Notes: generated by a model not told the origin, from the letters alone. A stretch of 64,000 nt of DNA from Lineus longissimus (GCF_910592395.1 NC_088324.1:7032953-7096952), one strand, 5' to 3'. Counted from the first letter of the stretch, positions 33,650-47,004 are shown. Numbers and translations: made by a program.

Positions 33650-36600
33650 TCAATCACATGTGAGCTCGTCTGCTCCATCGGTGCAATCTTCCTCACCATC
33701 ACACTTCCAAGGGTTCGGGATACATTTTTTCTCTTGTCTGCATAGAAATTCTGTCGATTCGCACTCGTGAACGGTCGTGGTGCAGTCATCTTCGTCAGTA
33801 CCGTCCGCACAATCTTCATCACCGTCACATTTCCAACGAAGTGGAAGACAACTGCGGTTATCACATCTGAATTCTGTTGAGTTACACTGAATTTCAAGAG
33901 CGCATCCTACTTCGTCTAGACCATCGATACAGTCGTCCTCTCGATCACACTTCCACCGGATTGGGATACACTTTTTCTCCTGCCCGCATAGAAATTCTGT
34001 CGATTTGCACTGAACGGTCGTGGTGCAGTCATCTTCGTCAGCACCGTCCGCACAGTCTTGATCACCGTCACATTTCCAACGAAGTGGAAGACAACTGCGG
34101 TTATCACATCTGAATTTTGTTGAGTCGCACTGAATTTGATCAGGACAACCAACTTCGTCGGCGCCATCGAGACAATCGTTCGCTCCATCACACTTCCAAA
34201 GGTTTGGGATACATTTGTTCTCCTGCCCGCATAGAAACTCTGTCGATTTGCACTGAACGGTCATGGTGCAGTTATCTTCGTCAGTACCGTCCGCACAGTC
34301 TTGATCACCGTCACATTTCCAACGAAGTGGAAGACAACTGCGGTTATCACATCTGAATTTTGTTGAGTCGCACTGAATTTGATCAGAACAACCAACTTCG
34401 TCGACGCCATCGAGACAATCATTCTCTCCATCGCACTTCCAAGAGTTCCGGATACATTTCTTCTCCTTGCTGCATAGGAATTCTGTCGATTTGCACTGAC
34501 CAGTCTCGTCGCAGTCAGCCTCGTCGCTACCGTCCGAACATTCTACCATACCGTCACATTTCCAACTCGATGGGAGACACATCTTTTTATCACGACATCT
34601 GAATTGTGTTGAGTCGCACTGACTTTGATCAGGACAAGCAACTTCGTCGACGCCACCTTGACAATCGTCCTCACCATCGCACTTCCAAGAGCTTGGGATA
34701 CATTTCTTTTCCTCACCGCATAGGAACTCAGTCGACTTGCATTGGGCATGATTGTCGCAGCCAGCTTCGTCAGTTCCGTCGATACAGTCTCGATCACCGT
34801 CACATCTCCAACTAAGTGGACTACAACTAATGTTATCACATCGGAATTGTGTTGAGTCACACTGGATAACATCAGGGCATCCCACTTCGTCTAAACCATC
34901 GAGACAATCTCTCTCCCCGTCACATTGCCAACTCCCTGCTATACACGATTCGGTCTCTCTACAAAAGAATTCGTTAGATTTACACGGAGAACACCCAACC
35001 TCATCCGATTTATCGGAACACTGTCGCTCTCCATCGCATTTCCAAAGAAGTGGAAAACATCCACTTTTGTTGTCGCAGCGAAATTCATCGGAGTTACAGA
35101 GAATTTTTGCGTTACACAAGACTTCATCCGAATCATCTGCACAATCTTTCTCACCGTCACATCTCCAGCTAAAGGGAATACACTTCCTTCCATCTGTACA
35201 CAGGAATTGCCCCGAGTGACATTTTACCTTTAGTGAGAAGAATTAAAGATTAAGTGAATTAACAGTGGTATTTTTTAATATTTTTGATTTCGAAATTTTC
35301 CTCTTCTGTGTAAATTTTCAAGTACAAAATGCTCTTATAGAATAATGTTTGCTTCTTTTAAACGTCATATAGATAGTACTAGAAATCACTTTAACGCATT
35401 CCACCTCCGGCTAGCCAAACATAAACTGGTTCAATTCAGTAGCCATAATATTCAACCTGATCTGCTCACAGGTGTTGTTTCTGGGTCGTTTGAACACTCT
35501 TTGTTATTACAGTAATGAAGGGCAGTGCAGCTATAATCTACTAATCAATATTCAAGGGCTAATGCAATGTTGATATTTTGCATACGCCGCGATGATTACT
35601 AACAATCATGATTTGTTGTTTTTTTATATTTTAGCCTGCACTTGTTTCTTACCTGACCAGGGCACTGTCTCTCGTCAGATCCATCTGCGCAATCCTCAGT
35701 GTCATCGCACTTGTATTTCTTGTTGAAACACCCGGTTCCATTCTTACACGGGATATGGTCTGGCTGTTCACACAGCTCGAGCTTTGCTTCAGTCGACTTA
35801 CCTATTTGGAACAGAATATTAAAATAAATCTACTTATAACCATTTCTTTCAAAACTTAATCATCTTCATCTACCAGCTATTTGATAGATCCAGGATATGT
35901 TTTCTGCTGAATGGTATAATTTTTTGGTGGCTGATAATTTGAAAAATGAGCGCACTGATAGGGCACTTTTACTAATTGGGAAATATCACTGTCTGCCAAG
36001 CTGTCGAATTCTGATAATTTTTCCATTATCATTCTTGTTGTACTCATGTCAGAGAAATTTTCTGTCAAATCACAAAGTTACAATTCTTAAGGACTGTTGT
36101 AGAAGAAGACATCCTTAAATTAAAAGAAAAACTAACTTAGAGAATTTTTTTTCAAGAATTATCAAAACAAAAGGGAAAAACATTTATTGAAATATTTGAA
36201 AATGAAATTTCCTTATTCCCTTTTATACAAAAGAACGTCAAAACTGACTTGAGCTAGTTTAATAAGTTTCAACTATGTTTTTAAAACAGTACGCACTGCC
36301 ATAGCCTCCGTAGAAATTGTTCGAAACCGCGTCAAGAACTTGTACAGGACACTTGGGCAGCGTGACGCACACTTGGGCAGCGTGACGCACACTTGTATAA
36401 AATTTCAATGTCTAGATCTGTCATGAAGATTGTACCATTATCCAACCTCGGCAATCTGGTTGGCTCTTCGAATGGTAACATTCCAACGCGTTGGAAAATC
36501 TGCATTATTTTTCTGAAGCCGAAATCGTGCCAATGATTTACAAATAAAGTTATCTCATTGTAAATGTCGTGGCCGGTAAATTTTACTTGACATCTTATAC

Positions 36601-37739
36601 AAGGCAGCGCTGAAATAAATATTTTGTATTACTTTGTATTTGGTTACGGAGAAATCGGTAAAGAAACAGCGGGATCTGGATACCGCTTACGGTTTTGTAA
36701 AATGTTGCGGCCAATCGATTTCTCTGGAAAATATCATCCGCTATATGTTGGCGACCTTCGTACAGCCAAGCATGCAGTCGACCCGGCCATTTCCAAGCAT
36801 AAATCAGCACCTAGGCATAAATACCCTAAATAATGCACTCATTACCCAAAACAGCCGTTTTTAGTCTTGAATGAATGCATTAAAAGTTTTTTGGTCATCA
36901 ACAATTCGGGGTAAATTGCCTCTTCCATAAACGTTCGATAAATTGAGAAATGACGTCAATGGAGCAGGTAATTATTTAGGGGTTGAGTTATTACTGATCA
37001 TTTGTTGGACCGAGTGTACAAATGCAAATGTGTCCTACATTTAAATTCGTTATGAAAATCGTTGTATATAGGCATCGAATGCAAGTGATTTGTAGATCTT
37101 AAACAGCAGACAATTTTACATTGCATGAAAATACAAAAAAAACCCGCTTTAATAATGGGTCAAAAGTGAAGAAAATACTAAGAAAAACACCTACACATGT
37201 ATATTTTATGGATAAACATACTTCGTGGTGTGGAAAATCTACGTAAAATAATCATTGGAGTCATTGCACTCTGCCTGTCAGAAATCCTTTGAGATTTCAT
37301 GTATAAATATTGACTATTTTAGTTGGACAGTCTTTTCTTTTCTTCCCAGAGTATTTATAGGTAGGTCCTAATTTAGGCCATACCGTCGAAACTAATCCTT
37401 CCCTATCAAACAGTTGAACACCGATTTTTTTCCGGCTTGCAAGCTCTCGATCTGCAGTTTTGAGCTTTCTGAACTGGAATAGGCCCCCAAAAATTCGATT
37501 CGTACGATCTGTGAATAAGATCGGACTCTCTGGCAGTAAAACGATATCACTTATAATATGCTACTCCTACATTCTTTCACAGTTTGGTATACATTTTAAT
37601 AATTTACTTGAAAAAGCAAAGAAATTGAGAACGAAATCAGCAAAATCAGCATAAGATTTGATTTATACTCACAGTCTGCGTAGGAAAACAGTAACAAAAC
37701 GAGTCCGAAGCCGATGGCGAGAACATAAAAACGTGCCAT
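33650..37739 (-). CDS. Secreted protein of 14 LDL-receptor class A repeats, copy B
   Basis: Second intact copy: exons 37739-37673, 35801-35653 and 35227-33650, with the same lengths (67, 149, 1578 nt) and phases as copy A, encoding 597 residues. The signal peptide and the exon 2 module are identical to copy A. I noticed only two residue differences, Lys to Glu in the third module of exon 3 and Asn to Lys at the start of the eleventh. The alternating two-type module pattern is kept, and the same TGA stop precedes the in-frame extra module. All cysteines seen in copy A are present. Confidence 0.87.
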
Positions 37740-38005
37740 GTTCCAGCACTAAGCTGAATTCTCCTTCTGAGTGTGTGGAAATTAAAACCGCCCGTCACGA
37801 TGCGGTACACTTTTAAACTTCAGTTGTCGGTGTGGTCACTCGCTGAACCGCTTTCTGTCTTGTTGAGTGTTTTTCGAAGCCTAAATACAGGCCGCGCCAT
37901 TTGGAACAGGTCGGACAATTACATCTAATTTTCATCATTTCAGCGACATATTATAGTAGTTAGATTGCTGATAGACACAACTCTTCAGCGCGTTCAGTTT
38001 GTCAT

Positions 38006-38429
38006 ACAGGTTATCCTTGCCTATAACGTCTTTGGGTGACATTGCAATGAGGCCCGATGGGGTATATAATGATTATGTGTAGGCCTGACTATGTCATGTC
38101 ACATGGTTATGGAAACCCAACGATATTAGTCAAATGTTTTTACGCCAGACTGCCACGGTCTGTGGGCGGGGGAAAATCATTCATTTGGTTACAGATGTTT
38201 TGATGATCATTACTTGGGGGCGGTGCACAAACGACTCTTGGCGTCAACCATGAAATTTGGCCTGCCAGCTATTGTAGGCCTAGGCCAAGAGGGCTGAGTT
38301 TACTACAAATATTTCTTGAGTATTCACACCCACTCCTGGTGATACCCCTTTGTGGGCCTAATTAAATGTATGATACATATTCAGTTGTACAAGAAGGAAT
38401 AGAAGACGTTATAGGCAAGGATAACCTGT
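38006..38429. mobile_element. MITE-like inverted-repeat element (copy B)
   Basis: Copy B counterpart of 9573-9993. Here the right arm reads 'agacgttataggcaaggataacctgt', a perfect inverted match to the left arm. Confidence 0.6.
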
Positions 38430-38767
38430 GTATCTTCAGCGTGTTCAGTTCGTTTGTATGAAAACAAGGTTTTTGACAATGAATGCTCATCGTAAAATAT
38501 TATAGAAATAGTCCTCTAGAGTTGGTCGCTTATTTTCTCATGAGAATTCTGAGACCGGTGAAAATCAACTGGTGCCATCTAATGAAATCAATCAGACACT
38601 TCGAAAGTCTTTTTATTTCATAACTGTGTTGCTCTGGTCATTGTCCATTCATAGCTGGATTGGTATTTCTCTCATATCATGATTTTTAGAATTTTTTTTA
38701 ATGATTTGCTGTAAGAATACATGCTTATGAAAATGAGAGAAAATCTGTGAGATCTGTAAATACTGAC

Positions 38768-38825
38768 ACACGTAGGAAAACAGTAAACAATCGAAAGCCG
38801 ACTGTGAGAACAAGGAGCGTGCCAT
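38768..38825 (-). pseudogene. Duplicate signal-peptide exon of the LDLa gene, copy B
   Basis: Counterpart of 10334-10391, with the same ATG, the same 58-nt open segment and the same GTCAGT donor-like sequence. Confidence 0.48.
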
Positions 38826-39902
38826 GTTCCAACGCTGCTTGAAAGTTCTCGGAATGGTTAACGGTTCATTCAGATACGGTAAATTGTCAAAGTCTGTGAT
38901 GTTGTTTTCTTCTTCAAATAACGCGTCACTGCATCATACAGCCTGCCACAGTACCTCAACCTCTTCGGTTTATGAAACTAAAGTAGCCATGTGTTCTCAA
39001 TCGCCGAACTAAATTCTGTCAGTAAGTGCTCAACTAAAATACTGTACAAAAATTGCAGAGGTTAGCGAGGCTACTTGAAACAGTGCTGACACGTAGTGCC
39101 CGGGTTATAGGTCACCGCCAGATTCAGGCGGTGACGAGCGATATGATTGGATATGACGTACACGAGTATCCAGGGTCTAGTGGTGCAGCCATTTTGAGTG
39201 CTAATCAAGTAGACCCCGGATTGAGAGGTTGAAGTTTTAAGTCCAGACCTCAAGTGGTTACGAAACGTGCCGCGCTAACACACGCCGCAGGTGGACGACA
39301 ACGACGACGACGGACGCCACGTCATCGCATAGGCTCACCTCGTTGATGTGGCGTGCATGAAGCACCCGCACGCTTCGATAAGATATTGTGACAGGCAAAT
39401 AAGCCGCTGCTTATGTTTAAACAACTGTACCTGTGTACTTGTCCCCACCTGTCACGAGTGTGGATATTCCGCCAGTCATTTATTTCGCCAGTCACAAGTC
39501 ATTTTAAAAATTATACGCTGGCCTATTGGGCATATGGTATATTCGAAGAATTTTAAAGTTGTTGATAAGCATATAGGGAATAAACTTGGTATTTAACGTA
39601 GGCCTATATAGCTGGGAATTTTGTTAATCCGATTAGACTCATGGAAACGCAAATAGAATATGAGATGGTGGTATAGCTGAAGAGACTAGTTGTGGTTCTT
39701 CTGCCACAGTGAATATTGGGTTACAGGTCCAGAATCCAATGGGGCCTCATCAAACAATTCCCACATGTGACCTAATTTAGCTGCAAACCGTAAAGACATT
39801 TGCCGGATCGAAGCCGGTTCAGCAAACCCGCACCGTCTGAGTTGGATTTCACCCCAGCTTAACTGACCTTGTCGGAACCGACCCGGGATGGGTTTAAGCC
39901 GG

Positions 39903-40065
39903 TGTAAAAGCAAAAAGTGTCCCCCCCGGAAAAAGTGTCCGACCCTATTGTATTCTGCAATATGGTTCTATAGAGACCCTGACAGTCAATAGCTCAGAGA
40001 TTGAAGCGCATAATAGAATCATTTGTTCCCGGACATTTTATCCTAGGACATTTTAAACTTCTACA
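39903..40065. mobile_element. 163-bp MITE with CCGG target duplication, copy B
   Basis: Same element, length and flanking CCGG as in copy A, so it was present before copies A and B separated. Confidence 0.8.
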
Positions 40066-40900
40066 CCGGTTCGCTTTAACACGCACCGAGTAAAAAGTCC
40101 TATTGTCAACACGTTCTACCTTTCTCTGCCCATCTAAAATTTAAATCCGATTGAATAATTTGCATGTTAGATTTGTTTGGGAATCAGTTGCAACAGACAG
40201 CCCTTGAAGAACCCTCTGCATGCTATTGTATGAACCATCAATTCCGTTGAATGGCCCCATTCATAAAGACACTGACTGCCTGCATTGCTGACCATAAGTA
40301 TTCTGAACCATCAGAATTACTCGGTCCGTTATCTCCCCTCATGGTCAAGCCTCATGGTTGGTGTAATGGAGTCCGGGTCGGCGGAGTGGAGCCAAGGTTT
40401 GAGGGTCAAGATGACCACAAGGGGAGTTATCAAAGGTCACCAGCTGTCTGACATAAACAATCACCTGCAGCGAACTAAAATTAATCTTCAAAATGAAGAA
40501 TTTAGCAGGAAATTCCCAATGAAAGCGAAAAAAACTTTTGTTGGATCATAGTTAACCGATATATAGAACGAAAAGAAAAGAAAAAACTATAGTATTTGAA
40601 CATTTTAGAAAATGCCTGATGGTGTTACATAATGAAGAGACAGGATTAGCTGGGCCAAAATACAACAGATACATGAACAACTTGATATACAATTGCCTCC
40701 TGAAAAACTTCATTCAATTATCTTGTTCTATCACTGTGATACCTTAAAAAACCTGTGGACATTTACTTTCTGGCCGGACTGTACATATAACCTTAAACCT
40801 TGAACAGGTGTACCGCCGTTATCTAAAAACAATATTTACTACCAAGACAGATGGGACGTTTGGACGAGATTCGCGGTCGGGTCACTTCAGATTTTTTCTG

Positions 40901-40977
40901 TATATAATACACCCAACTTAGGACATTGCATCAGTCGACTGTCAGATTCCTCTTTGGCTGCCACATTCCTCTGTAAG
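40901..40977 (+). promoter_or_regulatory. TATA-initiator core promoter and 5' UTR exon of peptide gene, copy B
   Basis: TATATAA at 40901-40907 and TCAGTC at 40931-40936, again 32 bases from the TATA start to the initiator A. The donor is after 40977 and the acceptor before 41350, with the ATG at 41359. Confidence 0.6.
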
Positions 40978-41358
40978 GTAAGTTCACAAGCTCTGCTTCG
41001 AAAACGACCCATTGTATCTTTCATTGACATAACTATCATTTATTTTGTTGTAGACCTAGAGGGTACGTTATGTGGTGAATGAATCTATTATCAATGCTAT
41101 TCTATCTGAGGTTTTGGGTATACGTTTTCAGGTCACTGCATGCACGGTATTCAGGTGGTTGCTGAGCAAATGCATGAAGTCGAAATCAATTTTAGCGACT
41201 TTTGTTTCACTCTTTGTATTCACAGCACTTGCTGCATGAAAATTGCAGGACTTAAATTGTTAGATGTTATTTCTAAAACTTTCAACATGGTTACGTCTTG
41301 ATGAATTGTGTGATTCATTGATCACGTCGATAATAAATCTCCGTTCCAGCGTATTAAA

Positions 41359-43707
41359 ATGAAGAAAGTCATCATCATGCTGTTGCTCATTGGTCTCGTA
41401 GCTGTTGAAATGACAACGGCAAAAGGTAAGCGAGTGATTTTCAGTTTAACAAACATTTATATGATCCAGGGTTTTCCCACATTACCACGTTATTTTACCC
41501 CTTATCTCGCAGGCCTCGCCGAATACACGGTCTTTCACTTTAAACATCAGTTGGTCGATTTGACCGACTTACCCTGGTCCAGGGCCGATGTCATTTTTGG
41601 ACTAGATTATTGGCCAAACAGTGATCAACTGACCAACCGGCTTGATATACTTGATTTACCAATTGGTCAGCTGACAAATTGGCCTAATCAATTGACCAGT
41701 TGGCTTGTTGATTGACCTATCGCCTTTGCCAACTCGGACTATTCATGCCATCTCCTAGCCTCAAGTTGGTCGAACCTAAACGTACCAAGCTGGTTGGTCG
41801 ATGTTGACCAATCAGGTTTGTCGAGCCATGGCAGAAATGTCCAAGTGGGTTAGTCAATGTGAACCTACAAAATCATCGTAATCAACTGGCAAAATGCAGT
41901 TAACAGACAAATCCTGCTGGCAAGTTGACTTTAAGGTTTGTCAAGTGGCCAAAGAGTTTGGTCACTTAGCAGTTGACAAACTTAAATCAACATTAATTTG
42001 GTCAACTTACCAATTTTTGACCAAGTTACGTTTTCAGTTATTGTCCGTCGCACAGAGGCCTAAATTCCGATTGTTCTACCGATGTATCAAACAGTTATCA
42101 GGGCAAGTCAATATAACATCGACCCCCACAGAAAATTACCGTAGGGCTCGATAGACCTAAAGCGGCAAGGGCCAATAAACGGAATGGCCCGCGACGCTGG
42201 CATGTGATGTGAGGGGACATACCTTCTTCTAGATGAAAATACGAGCGTGCTATGATGCATCACTCAATATTTATCCAGTGCTTTTGTCAATATTCTTCTG
42301 GCCCACTTTTCCTTTTTATACGCATCGGTATTTGGATTGCCGGTGAGGCTGCTACTCGGTAACGTGCGTTCCCTAAGGATCGTACATTAATTAAGATTGT
42401 GCTAGGAGTGGCACTTTGAAGTGGTACTATGGGACGGAATGCTGCAGGACCACATAAGGGCGCTCTAAAGTTATCTCAATGAGGTTTATTAAGACTTCGC
42501 CAACTTAAATCTCAATAAAACTATTTTGACAAATTAATGACATGTCTCTTTCAGAGTTGTATCGCTCCAAGCGGTCGTACATGTAAGTAAACAATGACAA
42601 TATGGTGCCCGAAGAAACCACAAATATCCTTCAAAAATCATATAATTAATCTATCTTTCTGACAGGATTTATCATAGACGTATGACTTATTTTTTATGTG
42701 AGGTTGAGACCGATTTCATAAATACATATGCCACTTACCACGGAACCAAGAGGCAAATTGATGGGATTTTTTCTTGGAGTCGAAATTTATTATCTAAACA
42801 CCACGGGCATACTGTCGATGATTTGATTTTATCTGAAAACACTTATGTTAATAATTCACATCACAGGCCATAGGTGGAGTAAGGCGTAATGAACGAATTC
42901 CCCAGCCTCAAACATATACATTTATCATTATATAACCATAACACCCCGGGCAAATCGCAGACAAGATATCCTCTTGACCATTCGAGCAGATCTATGCTCG
43001 TTCGGCAAACGTCACTACTATGATATACCTGCATTGGCCATTCCTGATGGATGGCTCGATTCTTGGAGGCTATTTGATTCACGGCTTTAGCTAAAAGCCT
43101 CTGTCCTCTGTTTTGTACTGGTGAACTCTCTGCTATTTTCCTATTTGAGCCTGATCGTTTTGGTCTGACCTTGGCCATCTGATATAATACCGTTCTTCAT
43201 GTAGAAGGCAACTCTGTAAACATAAAACATCGCTATTTGCCTTCTTTCATCATTCTCACCAATTCAGTAATTGACTTTTTCAGCAGCAGGCGGCAGTAAA
43301 TCTAGCGGTCAACTAAACAATACATTTCCAACCCAAATCAACCCCATGCCAATTTCATCAACAAAATGTTCTGTATTGTTATCGACCGCTAACTTTTACT
43401 GTGATTCTGAGTAAACAGAAAGTAATACCATAATCCATCGCCATGAGCCTACCTATGTTTGGAAATATGATGCAATTCGATGCCACTCAATCTCCTAGTA
43501 AACTTTGCAAGACCTGGCCTCAAGAAGACACTAATCAAAACCTATCTCTCTTCTTTCAGCAATGGGAAGGAAGGTATGGAATGCGGATATCCTAAAAATG
43601 TTTATTGCAGGGATAGAACGAGGTGCTGTAGACCAAAAGGAGAAGATAATCCCAGTTATCGTCCTATACTGAAAAAATGCTTGTACGACAAGGATTGTCG
43701 ATATTGA
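41359..43707 (+). CDS. Secreted six-cysteine peptide precursor with furin-site microexon, copy B
   Basis: Exons are 41359-41425, 42555-42582 and 43560-43707, with lengths and phases identical to copy A, giving 80 residues. The microexon is identical. Against copy A there are eight replacements: D4V in the signal and R35K, V38M, F42Y, R44K, D51R, L66R and F80Y in the mature part. Only one silent change is seen (Pro63). All six cysteines and the RSKR site are kept. The mature peptide is more basic (about +5, against +2 in copy A). The neighbouring transporter and LDLa genes changed far less, so this gene is evolving unusually fast. Confidence 0.8.
41510..42060. repeat. TTGGTCAA-type minisatellite in peptide intron 1, copy B
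   Basis: Counterpart of 13095-13640, with small differences, including loss of about 14 bases near 41512. Confidence 0.7.
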
Positions 43708-43742
43708 TGTACAAAATCGCCTGCTGCGATACATCGATTGTC

Positions 43743-43748
43743 AATAAA
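43743..43748 (+). terminator. Poly(A) signal AATAAA, peptide gene copy B
   Basis: Same position relative to the stop codon as in copy A. Confidence 0.65.
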
Positions 43749-43842
43749 AACGGCTTAGTTGTCATCAGCAATCACGCCTTTTGCGTTATTTTGTCTTTGC
43801 GATTTACAAATCAATAAGCCCATGCGCAGTTCAACTTGTCTA

Positions 43843-44269
43843 AGAAAAAAGATAAATAAAAATAACTAAAATGAAATAAAACCCATGGGATATAATCATG
43901 TCAACATGGCATAAAACTGTCAAATTACATTCGACCTCTCACATGAGCCTAATGAGCATGTGGGTCTCTACTCCGGCATGCTGGATTCCTGGTACTATTT
44001 TATTTTACAGGAAAGCCCAGAAGGCTCATCTCAAATTTGAAATCCGAAATACTCAAGGTTCTGGTATGATGTCGAAAGCGATGCTGCAAAGCCATGATCC
44101 AGGCTATGGCGCCCACTATTGGCTCCGCATTACTAATTGACCAATCAGCATGGATCACTGTATTGCTGTCGATCGGAAGTAGTACTTTATGAAACAATGC
44201 GTGATCTCACTATCCAGTAGGGCTGCTATCTATGCAATAAGAATGTTGTTTCTCTTATATCATGAAATA
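43843..44269. other. 427-bp insertion specific to copy B
   Basis: Copy A reads 'cttgtctaag' directly into 'agtttctgtagacc' (about 15440), whereas copy B has about 427 extra bases between them. The insert is A-rich at its left end and contains 'aaagcccagaaggctcat', which also occurs in similar form at 25148. It may be a retroposed or other mobile fragment; no clear terminal repeats or coding region were seen. Confidence 0.6.
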
Positions 44270-44854
44270 ACTGTTTCTGTAGACCATTCTGATGAACATT
44301 GACCCTGCATGCGTTCACCGGCGTGGACTTGGGGATCAACTTACCCGCTAAGCCGGAAACTTGGTGGAAGAGTGAAATTAAGGCAAAGACAAACCAAAAA
44401 CTTCTGACCCCGAAACCCTGAAATGGTCATGGTTGTAATTTGGTCCTTCATTGGTCTAGCTCAAAGGTTTTCGTGATAATTTGTACGATGAAGACTTGAC
44501 AAAGACCGCGTATACGCACGTTTTCTACCCCGTATTTCGTGTAATTCCCTTCCCAAGACGCAGCATCTAGCTGTCATTACCACTGCTAAAAAAAAGCAGC
44601 TGCTGTTGATGTATGAAGCACCAGAACGCTTAGCGATCGATAGGAAGTACTTTCGGGCAGACAATTGAGAGTGGAAACTGTATACTTCGTTATTGATTTT
44701 ACTTGGATGGATATCTGGGAGAAAAAAGTTTGGCATTGACATGCAGGTCAAATAAGCCTTGTTCATGTTAAAAGAACTGTCACTGTACTGTCACTGTCGC
44801 TTTCCCATCTTAGTTGGCTCGACTTAAACGTTATTTTGCCCCTTATCTCGCAGT

Positions 44855-45195
44855 TAAAAGATTTCGGACCTCGCCGAATACACTGTAAACGTCAGTTCGT
44901 CGAATTGACCAACTTGCACTGGTTCAGGACCGATGTTATTTTGGACTAGGTTATTGGCCTGCTGACCAAACAGTTATCCAACTGACCAATTGTCTTGATG
45001 TACTCGACTTACCAGACCAATTAGCTGGATACACTTGGCTTACCAGGTTGGCCAACTGAACAATTGGGCCGATATACTTGGCTTACCAGGCTGGTCAACT
45101 GACCACTTTGCTTGATTTACCTATTGCCTTGGCCAACTTGACAGTGACACTTTGGGTTGATCGCCCTACCAATTGAATTGGTCTCCTTGACCACT
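44855..45195. repeat. Second TTGGTCAA-type tract, copy B
   Basis: Counterpart of 16040-16400. It is shorter by roughly one internal repeat of about 50 bases, as expected for a slippage-prone array. Confidence 0.65.
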
Positions 45196-45268
45196 GTGTT
45201 TAGGGTGAGAGAAAATATATCATCATTCGAGACAAAAGGTCATCATGCACAAGGTGAAGGGCACTGTC

Positions 45269-45393
45269 GGTATTGATTGTCTCACCCAAACCGCTCGGGT
45301 GGAGCTAAACTAGTGGCTAAAACCTCGGCTACGCCTAAGTTTTGGTAAATATTTTAGCTCCACCCTCGCGGTTTGTGTGAGACAATCAATACC
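45269..45393. mobile_element. 125-bp palindromic hairpin element, copy B
   Basis: Counterpart of 16478-16602 with a few point differences; the nested stem structure is kept. Confidence 0.7.
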
Positions 45394-46341
45394 TCCAGTT
45401 CGGTATCAATTCCTTAAATCATCAGATAAGGAAATCAGTTGCGTGATCGTCTAGTTACGAAAGAATGAAAGGGTACACAATTTTGTTGCTCTTTTGGAAA
45501 CTAGACAGTTCACCTACAAGTGTATTTTTCTACTAAATTGCTTTTTTAAAATTTAAGGTTGACTAAAATATAACGAGTTTGACCAATGTTGGTCATATCG
45601 CACGCTGTCTATCGTTTGATCTAACCCGCCCATTGTCCGAGAACTGATACCCCATTGTCATACTCGACTATCTGCTCAGGGATTAGGCTCACGGAACAAT
45701 AGGCCCAGTCTTGGGAGGACTTCAATTGTTCGAATTTGGTTCTGAGGGGCCTGTAAACGTAATGAAACTCCTGGTCGTAATTATACCTTCCAATCGACTG
45801 GGAGCGGCCGCCTCAACTCAAATTGATCGCAATTCAAACGCATAACAATATAATCATGATACATGCGTCAGATGCAAGTCAAATAAGTTAAATGAGACAC
45901 CCATTGCAATTGTGATGCAAATTGCACATTTCGGCGACAATGACTTTTATAAGACACCAAAGGCGCATTTATCACGTTTATGCGAAGTTTTTGTCATACA
46001 AACTGTACTTCATAGAACATTTTGAATATCGGAATATTGGATGCAGTTAAAACGGAAAATACCTATGTTATACACTACGTTTCTTTGCCCTTGATGATTT
46101 TTCCGTAAGGACCCCCATTTCGAAGCCTTTCGGGGAGTACATGTGATCAGGATTGACCTGATGAACTTTGGGATTAGCCATTTAGTTCGTGTATCGCGGG
46201 AATGATTCCTAGCTACTGAAAGGAATAAAAGGTAAAATAATATGCTGTGTTCCTTTTTGGAACAAGACAGTTCGCCAACTAATGTAACTCTACCACAAAC
46301 AGCTCTTTTAAATTTGGTAATTGACTGAAAATTAACGATTT

Positions 46342-47004
46342 TAGAGCTATAATAGTAACGCATGTTTGTCGATCTGGGCTGTTTCCCGTCCTTTGATGAA
46401 AGCCCCAGTTCTGCGTCCCTATTGTATGATGTTAATGGATTAAGGTCATGCCAATTGAGAGAAGATAACAATAAATCAGAACAGTGACCAAGGGCAGTAG
46501 AAACGTAATGTAGGGTTTAGGTACTTTTTCGAGTTTTGTTTAAAATTTCAATCTGATCAAATATGTAGTGGCTGAAAAAGAGTTAATGGAAACTACGTTA
46601 GACCTCGTTCTTGCGATCGAGATGTTAGAGAGAGCAATAAGGTAGGCAAAATAGGATCGAATACAGATCTCGAATAGGCGTGTAACAAAATGTATGAGCA
46701 ATTAGGCAAATGGGCAGTAGGCGAATTGGCACATGACGAACTGACAATAAGCAAGTTGGCATTTAGACGAACTAGCAATAGGAGAATTGACATGAGTGAA
46801 ATTAATAACAAGTCATCAGGTATCGTGGGCTATCAAAAAAGATGAGTTCAATACGCTACAGATGTGACGGAAACACCTCTATTTTTACTACAGTCGTATA
46901 ACATCTGTCTTTTACTTATTCCAGTCGTCTGGCATGGTTCCTCAGTTGTAAGTATAAAGGTAGTGATCATGATTCCGTGACAATTAGTAGTGACACAAGC
47001 TGCA
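46342..47004. other. Non-coding flank after copy B
   Basis: First sequence outside the duplication. 46670-46800 contains loose repetition of 'gcaaattggca / cgaattggca / gcaagttggca' words of no clear function. No gene is seen. Confidence 0.5.

Larger units (their letters stand above)
37740..40900. other. Intergenic region between LDLa and peptide genes, copy B
   Basis: Counterpart of 9307-12466 with the same contents: inverted-repeat element, duplicate signal exon and 163-bp MITE. No gene is seen. Confidence 0.6.
28390..46341 (+). repeat. Segmental duplication, copy B (three-gene cassette)
   Basis: This is the second copy of the unit at 1-17563, in direct orientation and separated from copy A by about 10.8 kb of other sequence. 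Gene order, exon sizes, introns and most intronic mobile elements are shared. Differences specific to this copy include a run of 21 G at 29756-29776 (5 G in copy A), a 45-bp insertion near 37321-37365 and a 427-bp insertion at 43843-44269. After about 46341 the sequence is not seen again in the window. Confidence 0.93.
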
